This document shows positions 44,118 through 53,220 of a stretch of DNA of 64,000 bases, piece by piece. The DNA is from Bacteroidia bacterium (lineage in GTDB: Bacteria; Bacteroidota; Bacteroidia; Flavobacteriales; Flavobacteriaceae), in the NCBI GenBank assembly GCA_030430535.1, contig JAUIKY010000003.1, positions 62,001 to 126,000 of the forward strand, read 5' to 3'. The notes under the pieces are model-generated. The model saw only the letters and a list, made by a program, of their open reading frames with translations, ran no database searches and was not told the origin of the DNA. The position numbers were made by a program, and so were the translations under genes. How positions within the stretch are numbered: position 1 is the first letter of the stretch; every line of letters starts with the position of its first letter.

Positions 44118-44792
44118 GTGAGCACGTATATACTTAATATTGAAACCGCAACCACCAATTGTTCGGTGTCGCTTTCAAAAAACGGGGAAACCATTGTTTT
44201 AAAAGAAGACAACGATAAAGGCTACTCGCATGCCGAACGGTTGCACGTTTACATCGACCACGTTTTGAATGAAGCTAAAATTGGTGCAAAAGATTTGTCG
44301 GCCGTTGCCATCAGTAAAGGCCCAGGGTCTTACACGGGTTTGCGTATTGGCGTTTCGGCCGCCAAAGGACTGTGTTTTGCATTGAACAAACCGCTTATTT
44401 CGGTGCCGACTTTAGAAGCTTTGGCGCATAAAGTGAAGGCTGAAGAAGGCATTATCGTGCCCATGCTCGACGCGCGTCGCTTGGAAGTATATTCGGCTAT
44501 TTTTAACCACCATCACGAACAAATTCGGGAAACCCAAGCACAGATTTTGGATGAAAACGCTTTTGCGGAAGCGCTAAACAACGGAAAGGTGCATTTTGTG
44601 GGCAATGGAGTTGAAAAGACTAAAACCTTAATTGAACATAGCAACGCTGTTTTTATTGAAGGCGAATTGCCATCGGCCAATGAAATGGGCAAATTGGCTT
44701 ATGAAAAATTCAAACAAAACGACACCGAAGATGTGGCCTACTTTGAGCCTTTTTATTTGAAGGATTTTGTAGCACTGAAGTCAAAAAAATAA
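44118..44792 (+). CDS. tsaB: tRNA threonylcarbamoyladenosine biosynthesis protein TsaB
   Basis: A 224-aa ASKHA-fold protein needed, with TsaC, D and E, for the t6A37 modification of ANN-decoding tRNAs. Motifs: ILNIETATTNCSVSLSKNG, AVAISKGPGSYTGLRIGVSAAKGLCFAL (in parts), PMLDARRLEVYSA. Start GTG at 44118, only 2 nt after the tolC stop, so it is carried in the efflux transcript. A terminator follows directly after its stop. Confidence 0.94.
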   Translation: MSTYILNIETATTNCSVSLSKNGETIVLKEDNDKGYSHAERLHVYIDHVLNEAKIGAKDLSAVAISKGPGSYTGLRIGVSAAKGLCFALNKPLISVPTLEALAHKVKAEEGIIVPMLDARRLEVYSAIFNHHHEQIRETQAQILDENAFAEALNNGKVHFVGNGVEKTKTLIEHSNAVFIEGELPSANEMGKLAYEKFKQNDTEDVAYFEPFYLKDFVALKSKK

Positions 44793-44818
44793 GCCCCGTT
44801 ACAAATCTGTAACAGGGC
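44793..44818. terminator. Terminator after tsaB
   Basis: An 11-bp stem with one mismatch, GCCCCGTTACA (44793-44803) / TGTAACAGGGC (44808-44818), closes on AATC. It lies between the convergent tsaB and mscS genes and may serve both, though its T tract is short. Confidence 0.7.
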
Positions 44819-44844
44819 ATTGTATTTAAATATTAAAAAAGCTT

Positions 44845-45660
44845 TTAGCCTTGTTTTTGTATTTCCACTTGATGTGGGTAAGGAATTTCGATTCCAGCAG
44901 CATCAAATGCTTCTTTTGTGCGCTCAATAATATCAAACTTTACGGCCCAATAATCTTCTTTGTTTACCCAAACGCGTGTAAAGAAGTTAATCGAGCTGTC
45001 GGCCAATTCAGATACGTTAATTGCAGGGGCAGGCTCTTGTAAAATAGCTGGGTTGGAATTTATTACGCTAAGAATAACCTCTTTGGTTTTTTTGATGTCA
45101 GAGTCATAACCCACACCAAAAGTAAAGTCGACACGGCGTGTGGCTTCAGTACTGTAATTGGTAATATTTCCGTTAGAAAGACTTCCGTTAGGGATGATGA
45201 TTTCCTTGTTGTCTGGCGTGGTTAATTTGGTGGTGAATATTTCAATTTCTTTCACGGTTCCAGATTCACCTTGAGCCTGAATAAAGTCGCCAATTTTAAA
45301 CGGTTTGAAAATCATAATCAATACTCCGCCAGCGAAGTTGCCTAAAGATCCCTGCAGTGCCATACCAATAGCTAAACCGGCAGCAGCTAAAATAGCAGCG
45401 AACGAAGTGGTTTCAACACCTACGGTACCTAAAACCACAATGATTAATATGATTTTTAAAGACCAGCTTAAAAGATTCATTAGGAATTTTTGAAGACTTT
45501 CTTCATATTCCCTTTTGGCCATAACTTTATTGGTAGCTTTTAAAATCTTTTTTATAACCCAAGCCCCAACTATCCAAATAACGATAGCGCCGAGCACCTT
45601 TAAGCCGTACTCAACTATTAAATCAATCCATTTTTCTGTGTCTACGTTTTCTAAATCCAT
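44845..45660 (-). CDS. Small-conductance mechanosensitive channel (MscS family)
   Basis: A 271-aa MscS channel. Three membrane helices precede the pore helix rich in Gly/Ala (FAAILAAAGLAIGMALQGSLGNFAGGVLIMIF, given here in part) and the beta domain (PFKIGDFIQAQGESGTVKEI, PNGSLSNGNITNYS). These channels open on hypo-osmotic shock and release solutes. Length matches the minimal E. coli-type protein. Monocistronic, convergent with tsaB. Confidence 0.95.
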   Translation of the reverse strand: MDLENVDTEKWIDLIVEYGLKVLGAIVIWIVGAWVIKKILKATNKVMAKREYEESLQKFLMNLLSWSLKIILIIVVLGTVGVETTSFAAILAAAGLAIGMALQGSLGNFAGGVLIMIFKPFKIGDFIQAQGESGTVKEIEIFTTKLTTPDNKEIIIPNGSLSNGNITNYSTEATRRVDFTFGVGYDSDIKKTKEVILSVINSNPAILQEPAPAINVSELADSSINFFTRVWVNKEDYWAVKFDIIERTKEAFDAAGIEIPYPHQVEIQKQG

Positions 45661-45745
45661 AAATTTTATTAGTTAATTTGTGATACAAAATTATATCTAT
45701 AAAAAAGGTTTAAGTGTTTTAATATGTGAAAAGATAGTTAAATTT

Positions 45746-46099
45746 TCACAAAAGAAAACTAGCCAAGGCTATCATAGCAGGGGCCGCTTGAATGTAAAAC
45801 AACTTTGTTTGCTTTGTGGAATAAGCCCCATAAATCCCTGCAATTATTACACAAATCAAGAAAAAAATAGCCGTTTTAATATCTTTCGTGAAAAGGGAAA
45901 ACAACAAACCAGCAGCCAAAAACCCATTATAAAGCCCTTGGTTGGAAGCAAGTACTTTGGTGTCTTCTGCAAATTGTTTTGATTTTAAGCCAAATGCATT
46001 TATACCTTTAGGTTTGGTCCAGAGAAACATTTCTAAAATTAAAAAATAGCAATGCTCTAAGGCTACAATGATGATTAATATAGTTGTTACTATGCCCAT
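45746..46099 (-). CDS. DUF1304 family membrane protein
   Basis: A 117-aa protein with four membrane helices. The opening MGIVTTILIIIVALEHCYFLI and the motif EMFLWTKPKGINAFGL are typical of DUF1304. I chose ATG 46099; the frame extends to 46150, but the extra 17 residues lack hydrophobicity and are not part of the family. Function unknown. It lies downstream of the NifU terminator and is probably transcribed on its own. Confidence 0.88.
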   Translation of the reverse strand: MGIVTTILIIIVALEHCYFLILEMFLWTKPKGINAFGLKSKQFAEDTKVLASNQGLYNGFLAAGLLFSLFTKDIKTAIFFLICVIIAGIYGAYSTKQTKLFYIQAAPAMIALASFLL

Positions 46100-46150
46100 G
46101 CTCGTTTGATTCGAATGGCTTTTTTCAAAGTTAACTAAAAAACAAAGCAT

Positions 46151-46178
46151 AAAAAAAGCGTTCTCAAAAAGAACGCTT
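46151..46178 (-). terminator. Terminator after the NifU gene
   Basis: An 8-bp stem AAGCGTTC (46156-46163) / GAACGCTT (46171-46178); on the minus strand it is followed by seven T residues. It lies 24 nt after the NifU stop. Confidence 0.85.
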
Positions 46179-46201
46179 CCTTTTAAAAGTCTTTTGAAAA
46201 T

Positions 46202-47104
46202 TTATCCGTTGATGGCTTCAACCATTTCAACTTTGCCGGGCAACATTTGCTTTAACATGTTCTCAATACCGCTTTTTAGGGTGAGGGTTGACGATGGGCA
46301 ACCGCTACAAGCCCCTTGAAGCAATACGCTTACGTTTTTAGTGTCCTCATCGTACGAAATAAACTGAATGTTTCCCCCATCGCTGGCTACGGCGGGTTTT
46401 ACATACTCCTCAAGAATGTTAACAATTTCTTTTGAGGTATCATCCAGATTGTCAAAACGGTGGTCTAGCTGCTCGGTCGATTTTTCCAATTTTTGTGCCG
46501 CATCCGGAGCCACTATTTCTTGTCCTTTTTCAATATAATCTTTGATGAATTCACGCAATTGGATAGTGATTTCCTGCCATTCGGTGATATCGTATTTGGT
46601 TATCGACACGTAGTTTTCGTCAAAAAACACGCTTTTTACGAATGGGAAATGAAATAATTGTGTGGCCAGAGGTGATAGTTTAGCTTCTTCAATAGAAGTA
46701 AACTCAAACATTGTGTTCACAATTTTTTTGTTGGCCACAAATTTCATAACCGCTGGGTTGGGGGTGCTTTCGGCATAAACGGTTACCGGTATTTTTTTAG
46801 GGGCAGCTTGCTCTTCAACCACAATGCCACCGTCATTTAAGTATGCCTCAATTTGTTGGGCTACTTCGTCTTGCACATCGCCCCATTCCACAATATTGTA
46901 GCGTTCAACGGCTATAAAGTTACTGCTGATATATACTTTTTTTACAAAGGGTAAATAGAATAGTTGCTGAGCCAAAGGCGAGTGCTTCGCTTCGTCGATA
47001 TTATTGAACTCAAAGCTTTGGTGCTTGGTTACAAATTGATTTATTTCGAATTTTACAATAGCATCATTTGATGTTTTTTGTACGGAAACCTGATAATCTT
47101 TCAT
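46202..47104 (-). CDS. NifU-family Fe-S scaffold/carrier with two N-terminal Nfu_N-like domains
   Basis: A 300-aa protein. Two copies of an Nfu N-terminal-like domain (about 1-90 and 105-190; each with the pattern FxxxxEAK-SPLA-QLF-FPFVKxVxxxxNxxxxxxYxxxEW) precede a C-terminal NifU domain with the cluster-binding Cys266-S-G-Cys269 in GACSGCPSS. Nfu proteins bind a [4Fe-4S] cluster between two subunits and pass it to target enzymes. The duplicated N-terminal domain is a Bacteroidota trait. Monocistronic and divergent from the PorP/SprF gene. Confidence 0.93.
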   Translation of the reverse strand: MKDYQVSVQKTSNDAIVKFEINQFVTKHQSFEFNNIDEAKHSPLAQQLFYLPFVKKVYISSNFIAVERYNIVEWGDVQDEVAQQIEAYLNDGGIVVEEQAAPKKIPVTVYAESTPNPAVMKFVANKKIVNTMFEFTSIEEAKLSPLATQLFHFPFVKSVFFDENYVSITKYDITEWQEITIQLREFIKDYIEKGQEIVAPDAAQKLEKSTEQLDHRFDNLDDTSKEIVNILEEYVKPAVASDGGNIQFISYDEDTKNVSVLLQGACSGCPSSTLTLKSGIENMLKQMLPGKVEMVEAING

Positions 47105-47273
47105 TTTAGCTAATTTTTTACAAAAATACTAAAAGAAAACGTTAGATATCATATATTTGAGTTTTGTTGTATGCTGAAATAGCATAACAATTATAATAAG
47201 AGCGCAGTTTGTAAATGTAATATTTTAACAGTAAATGCGTTTTGTAAACCCAAGCCTACTTGGTGTATTGATT

Positions 47274-48281
47274 ATGAAACTGATAACTTTTATTTTGTCG
47301 GTAATGCTTGTGCTAAGCTCCAAATTGGCCACTTCACAAGAAGCTTTGCCTATTTATACTGATTATTTAACGGATAATTATTATTTAATCCATCCGTCTA
47401 TGGCCGGTATTGCCAATTGCTCTAAAGTGAGGCTAACAGGTAGGCAACAATGGTTTGGCCAAGACGATGCACCAAAACTTTTAACATTGAGTATGAATGG
47501 CAGGTTAGGCGAGTCGCAGTCCGGTATTGGTGGTATTGTGTTTGCCGACGAAAATGGATATCACTCTCAAAAAGGCGCTTATGTTACCTATGCACATCAT
47601 TTAATGTTTTCTAGAACAGAGGCCGATCTAAACATGCTATCGTTTGGCTTAAGTGCCGGTTTTATTCAATACCAATTGGACGAAACGTCTTTTTTAAACG
47701 ATGCACCCATTCCGGACCCTGCAATTGATGGCATTGTGCAAAACGAAACCAATTTTAATGTCGATTTTGGGTTTTCGTACCATTATCTCGATTTTTATGC
47801 GCATGCCACGGTAAAAAATCTTTTGAATAATTCTGGGGTCAATAGAGATGTTGAAATCACCAGCAACTTAAGACGCTATTTATTATCCACAGGTTATGTT
47901 TTTAACAAATATGGAAGCAGTTGGAGTTTCGAGCCTTCAGTGATGTTGCAGTACAGAGATGCTACGGAAGAGGCTGCCATAGATGTTAATATAAAGGCAT
48001 ACAAGGAAATGGAATTTGGCAAACTTTGGGGCGGTCTTTCATACCGAAACAGTTTTGATGGTGCCGAATTTTCCACAGGAAATGGCGTTGATAGCCAAAG
48101 ATTGCAACAAATTACTCCAATTTTGGGCATAGACTACAATAATTTTATGTTTGCCTACACCTATACTTACCAAACCAATTCGGTGGTGTTTACCAATGGC
48201 GGGTTCCACCAATTAACACTCGGGTATAACTTTAACTGTAGAAGAAAAGCTTACGATTGCCTTTGCCCAGCGGTAAATTAA
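47274..48281 (+). CDS. PorP/SprF family type IX secretion membrane protein
   Basis: About 335 aa from ATG 47274 (MKLITFILSVMLVLSSKLATSQ, signal peptide); an earlier ATG at 47235 would add 13 residues before it. The PorP/SprF signature YLIHPSMAGIANCSKVRLTGRQQW is present, followed by a beta-rich barrel (LSMNGRLGESQSGIGGIVF, GLSYRNSFDGAEF) and the C-terminal GGFHQLTLGYNFNC. These outer-membrane proteins anchor type-B-signal adhesins on the cell surface. No adhesin or OmpA gene follows, unlike the usual cluster, so its client is elsewhere. Confidence 0.9.
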   Translation: MKLITFILSVMLVLSSKLATSQEALPIYTDYLTDNYYLIHPSMAGIANCSKVRLTGRQQWFGQDDAPKLLTLSMNGRLGESQSGIGGIVFADENGYHSQKGAYVTYAHHLMFSRTEADLNMLSFGLSAGFIQYQLDETSFLNDAPIPDPAIDGIVQNETNFNVDFGFSYHYLDFYAHATVKNLLNNSGVNRDVEITSNLRRYLLSTGYVFNKYGSSWSFEPSVMLQYRDATEEAAIDVNIKAYKEMEFGKLWGGLSYRNSFDGAEFSTGNGVDSQRLQQITPILGIDYNNFMFAYTYTYQTNSVVFTNGGFHQLTLGYNFNCRRKAYDCLCPAVN

Positions 48282-48391
48282 AACACACTATTTAAATCCT
48301 TTTCATAATTACAATTAAAAAACCCAACCAAGGTTTTGTAACAATTTTGGCGTTAGCTAGTCTTGTTTACATCGACTAAGCCAATAATTTG

Positions 48392-48399
48392 TAATTTTG
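48392..48399 (+). promoter_or_regulatory. -7 element of the GAF-protein gene
   Basis: TAATTTTG matches TAnnTTTG and lies 21 nt before ATG 48421. It overlaps the upstream TTG at 48397, which is therefore unlikely to be the start codon. Confidence 0.6.
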
Positions 48400-48420
48400 C
48401 TTTACAAGAATTATAACTCT

Positions 48421-50802
48421 ATGGATATTAATACTAATATCGAATCGCCTTTGCTGTTAAAGGTTAGCTTCAATAAATTGCTGGAGCAATACGAAATTTT
48501 GGCAGAGGGCGAAGATGAGTTCATTGCAGCAAAAGCCAAGCGCATTTTAAAAAGTGTTGAGGGCTACCCTGAACTGCGCGAAGGTTTTAGTGAAGTGAAT
48601 ATTTTAAAGGAACGCGCCAAAGAAATAGGGATTGTGCTTCAAGATACCTTCAATCCGTTGTTGACCAACAACGAAATTAAAACGGCTTCGGTACCCTTGC
48701 ACAATTTAATTTTTAATTCTTCTGAACGGTTCAAAAATATTATAAAATCGGCGGGCGATGATTTTGAGCTCACAATAAAAAATATGCCCGACGATCATAC
48801 CTACATCATAGCGTGCACCATCATTTTAAATTTCCATTATGGCTGTAAGCTTAATTTTAAACGTCCTTTCTTTTATGAAATACCCGATGCCAATGGCGTA
48901 ATGCGGTATTACAAGATTTTGTACAATGGCGATTTTTGCGAAATTTTACGAACTGAAAAAGCTCCTGAGCTAACGGATGCAGACATTGAAGAGTTACTCG
49001 ATAATTTCCATAACATCGCAATGTGGAAAGAAAAATTTCCGCCGCAGAGCTATGTGTTTAAAGGGTTTGTTATTTCAAATATTTTTGATGTCACCGACGA
49101 CCAGTCCATTTCCAACATCAAATCAAGTTTAATTGTTGGTGGAAAACGTAAAGACGAGACCTTCATGGAAGGGTTTCAGGAAATTTTCCGTTCCCTTCTG
49201 GGTATAAAAGATCTTAGGGCTGGTTTTTCAATTTTCAACAAAGAGGAAGGTACTTTTGAATGTGTTCATGGTGCGGGTATGCATAGTTTTTTGTTGGGCG
49301 AAAAGAAGGAAGAAAAGTGCTTAGAAGTATTGTGCAATTGGTCTTACACCAGTTTGCTTAAAGATAAAAAAACAATAGCTGTTTCTAATGTAGACCATAT
49401 TTTTAATAATGTGGAAGGGCATCCGCCGCACATTACCCGCTTACACAACCAGGGTATAAAAAGTGCCATTTTTGCACCTATTGCCAATGAGGAAGGTGTT
49501 ATGGGGCTTCTGGAAATCGTCTCGGGGCAACCCACGGTGCTAAACAGCGTTAATGCCAATAGGCTGGTAGATGTTATGCCGTTTATTGTTTCGGCGGTAG
49601 AGCGCTCTAGGGCCGAGGAGCAAAATGCTATTGAAGCCGTAATCCAACAGGAATGCACGTCTATTCACCAAAGTGTGTATTGGAAATTTGTGGCTGCGGC
49701 ACGCCAATTTTTAAAGAATAAAATGGAATATGGAAGCAAAGCCACTTTCGAGCAAATTGTATTTGATGACATTTATCCGCTATTTGGGCAAATTGATGTA
49801 AAAGGGTCGTCCGATGCCCGAAATTTAGCCACACAAAAAGATTTGTTACTGCAACTATCGTTGGTCGAAAAAATTGTTGCACAGATTAATGAAGATGAGC
49901 CATTGCCTATTTATGAAGAAATATTATTTCAGGTAAACAATTACACCGAAGAGCTGAAAACCAATTTTAAGGTAGATAGCGAGCACAATATTGTGTCTTT
50001 TTTGCGGAAAGATATTGAGCCATTATTTCAGTTTCAACTGAAAAAGCAAAACCATTTAAAAAATGATATAGAGGATTATTTTGGTAAGGTAGATAAAGAT
50101 TTAAATCTTGTTTATTATTACCGAAAAAATTATGATGATACCATCATGCTTATAAATAAAAACATGGCCGCTGTGCTGGATGAGAAGCAGAAAGGCGCCC
50201 AAGCCATGTACCCGCATTATTTTGAACGCTACAAAACAGATGGAGTAGAACATAACATGTACATAGGCGAAGCCATTACAAAAGCAGACAGTTTTAACCC
50301 CATTTATTTGTATAATTTACGGCTTTGGCAATTGCAGGTAATGTGCGAAATGGAAAACGAATATTACAGCAACCAGCATTTGTACCCAATAAGACTTGAT
50401 GTGGCTTCTATGATTTTGGTGTTTAACCAACCTCTATCCATTAGGTTTAGAATGGACGAAAAACAATTTGATGTTGATGGTACCTACAATGCCCGTTACG
50501 AAGTAGTTAAAAAACGTGTAGATAAGGCTTTTATAAAAGATACCGAAGAGCGCATTACCCAAAACGGAAAAATCTCTATAGTTTACTCGCAAAAAGAGGA
50601 CGAGGAAGAATATATGAGGTACATTAAATTCCTGCAAAGTAAACAGGTTTTGGATGAAGATGTTGAGGTTTTAGAGCTTGAAGACCTTCAAGGGGTCACA
50701 GGGCTTAAAGCCTTGCGCGTGGGCATTTTGTACCACGGGAAAGATGAAGACGATAAAACCTTCTACACTTATGATGACCTTATGAAAGAAATTAAAGCCT
50801 AA
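48421..50802 (+). CDS. Large GAF-domain protein of unknown function
   Basis: About 793 aa, cytoplasmic, no membrane segments. The N-terminal 250 aa are alpha-helical with no named domain (LLLKVSFNKLLEQYEILAEGEDEF in parts). A GAF domain covers about 255-420 (FQEIFRSLLGIKDLRAGFSIF, HNQGIKSAIFAPIANEEGVMGLLEI). The rest is helical and charged, with no kinase, cyclase or output module I can recognise. ATG 48421 is preferred to TTG 48397 because the -7 box covers the latter. It is convergent with the HD-DUF5706 gene, and the coding regions overlap by 11 nt. Confidence 0.82.
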   Translation: MDINTNIESPLLLKVSFNKLLEQYEILAEGEDEFIAAKAKRILKSVEGYPELREGFSEVNILKERAKEIGIVLQDTFNPLLTNNEIKTASVPLHNLIFNSSERFKNIIKSAGDDFELTIKNMPDDHTYIIACTIILNFHYGCKLNFKRPFFYEIPDANGVMRYYKILYNGDFCEILRTEKAPELTDADIEELLDNFHNIAMWKEKFPPQSYVFKGFVISNIFDVTDDQSISNIKSSLIVGGKRKDETFMEGFQEIFRSLLGIKDLRAGFSIFNKEEGTFECVHGAGMHSFLLGEKKEEKCLEVLCNWSYTSLLKDKKTIAVSNVDHIFNNVEGHPPHITRLHNQGIKSAIFAPIANEEGVMGLLEIVSGQPTVLNSVNANRLVDVMPFIVSAVERSRAEEQNAIEAVIQQECTSIHQSVYWKFVAAARQFLKNKMEYGSKATFEQIVFDDIYPLFGQIDVKGSSDARNLATQKDLLLQLSLVEKIVAQINEDEPLPIYEEILFQVNNYTEELKTNFKVDSEHNIVSFLRKDIEPLFQFQLKKQNHLKNDIEDYFGKVDKDLNLVYYYRKNYDDTIMLINKNMAAVLDEKQKGAQAMYPHYFERYKTDGVEHNMYIGEAITKADSFNPIYLYNLRLWQLQVMCEMENEYYSNQHLYPIRLDVASMILVFNQPLSIRFRMDEKQFDVDGTYNARYEVVKKRVDKAFIKDTEERITQNGKISIVYSQKEDEEEYMRYIKFLQSKQVLDEDVEVLELEDLQGVTGLKALRVGILYHGKDEDDKTFYTYDDLMKEIKA

Positions 50803-52072
50803 ACACAGGATAATCCAAGTAATCCTGTGTTTTGGGGGCAATGTTTTGCGAGGTTAAAGGCGGCTCTTCTGGTAAAACATCCTTTAAATCCGTGCCATTT
50901 CTTTTTAGTGCTACACCAAAGGCTATTACCGAAATAATCATCCCAGCCATGAAAATGGTATAGGTTATCCGCAATATTCTATATTTTCTTTCCAATACTT
51001 TTCCTAAAAAATAGAGGTCTTTGGTAAGGGAATTGTAAACGTAATTTTTGTCCTTTAAAAGTTCGCTAACGGCCCATTCGTATTCCTTGAGTTCCATTTT
51101 GTGGAAATTACCAAAAAAAGTAAGGTTAACATCTTTGTTGGCAACATCTTCTTTGGTGAACTCGCCACTGGTAACGTTCGGTCTGGTAGCAATAATAGAC
51201 AATACCATAGAAATAACACAAGATAATGTAAAAATGGCTGTGGGGTAAATTAAATACGGATTGGTATCCAGTTTAGAAATTAAATTGGCCAATACCAACG
51301 AAATAATAATAGCGTTTACCGATAGTAAAATGTTGGCTTTGGTATCGGCTATATCGCTTAACTTAATGTGGTTTCTTAAAGCTACCCTATAAAATGTTTG
51401 GATGCCGCGTTCGGGGCTTTCATTTTTATATTGGGCCTTATACTTGGCCTTTATTTCCTCCTTTTTGAGCTTTTGCTTTTGCTTTTTCTTGGCCTTAATC
51501 AATTTGGCGAGGTTGCTTTCCTTTTGTTTTTGCCAGTTTTTTAAAGCATAATCGGTATAAAACTCATGTTTTTTGGTAAGTACTTTAATGTTTTCGTCCC
51601 GCCATTCAGAAGGAGAATACGCTTGGATGCCTTGTAATTCTAATTCTTTTCGTAAAAATTCACTGGCTTCGGCAAAATATTTCTTCCCAAAATGCGACGA
51701 GTCGGCATCCCTTATTATTTTTCCTAAGTCCGTTTCTGGTGCGTTCTTAAATTTTGTCGACATAATACAGGCATTCACTGCTTCAATTAGCTCATCGCTG
51801 GCCCCGTTGTCTTTTAAAAAAGTAGTGGCTATTTTTACACTTTCCTCTTCATGTCCATCACGCTTTTTAGTGTAGCCGGTGTCGTGCAATAATGCGGCAA
51901 GTTCTAATATTTCGGCGTCTTCTTTGCTTATGTCTGTGTTTTCAATAATTTCGCGCAGACTTCTTAAAACACGTTCGGTATGCGTGTGGTTGTGGTATAA
52001 ATAAGAATTGTCTAATTCATTTTTAAATAAATCAAAAACAAATTTTTCTGCTTTCTCAATTAGTTTTGACAT
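50792..52072 (-). CDS. HD-domain protein fused to a Pycsar-effector-like (DUF5706) membrane module
   Basis: A 426-aa fusion. Residues 1-175 are an HD phosphohydrolase: YHNHTHTERV (His31), LLHDTGY (His63-Asp64) and RDAD (122-124) supply the metal ligands. A strongly basic, Lys/Glu-rich linker (about 182-222) follows. Residues about 223-400 resemble DUF5706, the PycTM family of Pycsar antiphage effectors (FYRVALRNHIKLSDIADTKA, ILLSVNAIIISLVLANLIS), with two central and one C-terminal membrane helices. PycTM proteins depolarise the membrane on binding cCMP or cUMP. No cyclase is adjacent. The HD domain could degrade a nucleotide signal that the membrane part senses. Confidence 0.82.
   Translation of the reverse strand: MSKLIEKAEKFVFDLFKNELDNSYLYHNHTHTERVLRSLREIIENTDISKEDAEILELAALLHDTGYTKKRDGHEEESVKIATTFLKDNGASDELIEAVNACIMSTKFKNAPETDLGKIIRDADSSHFGKKYFAEASEFLRKELELQGIQAYSPSEWRDENIKVLTKKHEFYTDYALKNWQKQKESNLAKLIKAKKKQKQKLKKEEIKAKYKAQYKNESPERGIQTFYRVALRNHIKLSDIADTKANILLSVNAIIISLVLANLISKLDTNPYLIYPTAIFTLSCVISMVLSIIATRPNVTSGEFTKEDVANKDVNLTFFGNFHKMELKEYEWAVSELLKDKNYVYNSLTKDLYFLGKVLERKYRILRITYTIFMAGMIISVIAFGVALKRNGTDLKDVLPEEPPLTSQNIAPKTQDYLDYPVFRL
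50801..50832. terminator. Hairpin in the overlapping 3' ends of two convergent genes
   Basis: A perfect 11-bp stem AAACACAGGAT (50801-50811) / ATCCTGTGTTT (50822-50832) with a 10-nt loop begins inside the GAF-gene stop codon and lies within the last codons of the opposite HD-DUF5706 gene. The T tract is weak, so termination is plausible but not certain. Confidence 0.55.
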
Positions 52073-52229
52073 AAATGGAATGGATTTTTCATCACAAATT
52101 ACTAAAATTTAAATATATTATGAGTGCTTTATCTATAAAGATTTTAACGGTAAGAAATCGATGAAAAATTCGACTTATCCATAGATATAGCTTCAAAAAG
52201 TTAATTAACGAAAAAAGAAATCAAAAAGT

Positions 52230-52691
52230 ATGCTCACTTGGAAAGATATTATAAACTTTTCCGTTAACGGAAACCCCAAGCCCGATAGGCGGGTTGAAAA
52301 GTCGGAAGCTGAATGGCAGAAACAGCTCACCCCAGAACAGTTTAGAATCACTAGGCAGAAAGGAACGGAGCGCCCACATAGCGGAGCGCTTTGCTCGGCT
52401 TATGAAGCTGGTCAGTACAATTGTGTGTGTTGCGATACGCCGCTTTTCGATTCAACCATAAAGTTTAATTCCGGAACGGGTTGGCCCAGTTTTACCCAGC
52501 CCATAAAAGAAAACGCCATTAAATACGAAAAAGATAGCTCTTTTGGTATGGTTAGGGTTGAGGTGATGTGCAATACCTGCGATGCCCATTTAGGGCACGT
52601 TTTTCCCGATGGCCCAGAACCCAGTGGGTTACGCTATTGTATTAATTCAGAATCGATGACATTAAAAAAAGAAAAAGTAAATGACAGATAA
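52230..52691 (+). CDS. msrB: Peptide-methionine (R)-S-oxide reductase MsrB
   Basis: A 153-aa MsrB that reduces the R-epimer of methionine sulfoxide in proteins. Zinc ligands Cys65/Cys68 (CVCC) and Cys114/Cys117 (CNTC), catalytic Cys137 in GLRYCINS, and the likely recycling Cys55 in SGALCSAY are present. No signal peptide, so cytoplasmic. It overlaps msrA by 11 nt and opens a five-gene repair/AMPylation run. ATG 52230. Confidence 0.96.
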   Translation: MLTWKDIINFSVNGNPKPDRRVEKSEAEWQKQLTPEQFRITRQKGTERPHSGALCSAYEAGQYNCVCCDTPLFDSTIKFNSGTGWPSFTQPIKENAIKYEKDSSFGMVRVEVMCNTCDAHLGHVFPDGPEPSGLRYCINSESMTLKKEKVNDR

Positions 52692-53220
52692 AAATATGCA
52701 AGTAGCCACTGTAGGAGGTGGTTGTTTTTGGTGCACCGAAGCCGTTTTTCAGGAAATAAAAGGTGTAGAAAAAGTGGTTTCTGGTTATTCGGGTGGTAAC
52801 GCTCCAGGGCACCCTACTTATAGAGAGGTATGCTCTGGATTAACAGGCCATGCCGAGGTGGTTCAAATTACTTTTGATGCCAACCAAATTTCGTATGAAG
52901 ATGTTTTGGTTATTTTTATGACTACGCATGATCCAACCACATTAAACCGACAAGGTGGCGATGTGGGCACACAATACCGTTCGGTGATTTATTATCATGA
53001 TAATGAACAAAAGGAAATAGCCGAAAAGGTTTTAAAACAAGTGGCTCCCTATTACAGCGACCCCATTGTTACCGAAATAGCACCGCTAAAAATATTTTAC
53101 AAAGCCGAAGACTACCATCAGGATTATTACCGAAACAATACCACTCAAGGGTTTTGCAGTTTTGTAATTACACCCAAACTGGCAAAGCTGAGAAAGCTTC
53201 ATGCCGATAAACTAAAATAA
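52681..53220 (+). CDS. msrA: Peptide-methionine (S)-S-oxide reductase MsrA
   Basis: A 179-aa MsrA for the S-epimer. The catalytic motif is GGGC15FWC18TEAVF; the substrate loop GYSGGNAPGHPTYREVCSG and TGHAEVVQITFD (Glu) are complete, and QYRSVIYYHDNEQ and EDYHQDYY follow. Overlap with msrB suggests coupled expression. selO begins at the very next base after its stop. Confidence 0.96.
   Translation: MTDKNMQVATVGGGCFWCTEAVFQEIKGVEKVVSGYSGGNAPGHPTYREVCSGLTGHAEVVQITFDANQISYEDVLVIFMTTHDPTTLNRQGGDVGTQYRSVIYYHDNEQKEIAEKVLKQVAPYYSDPIVTEIAPLKIFYKAEDYHQDYYRNNTTQGFCSFVITPKLAKLRKLHADKLK

Noticed and set aside
48301-48340. Terminator after the PorP/SprF gene (AAAACC...GGTTTT)
   Set aside because: Only a 6-bp AT-rich stem with no proper T tract; too weak to list.
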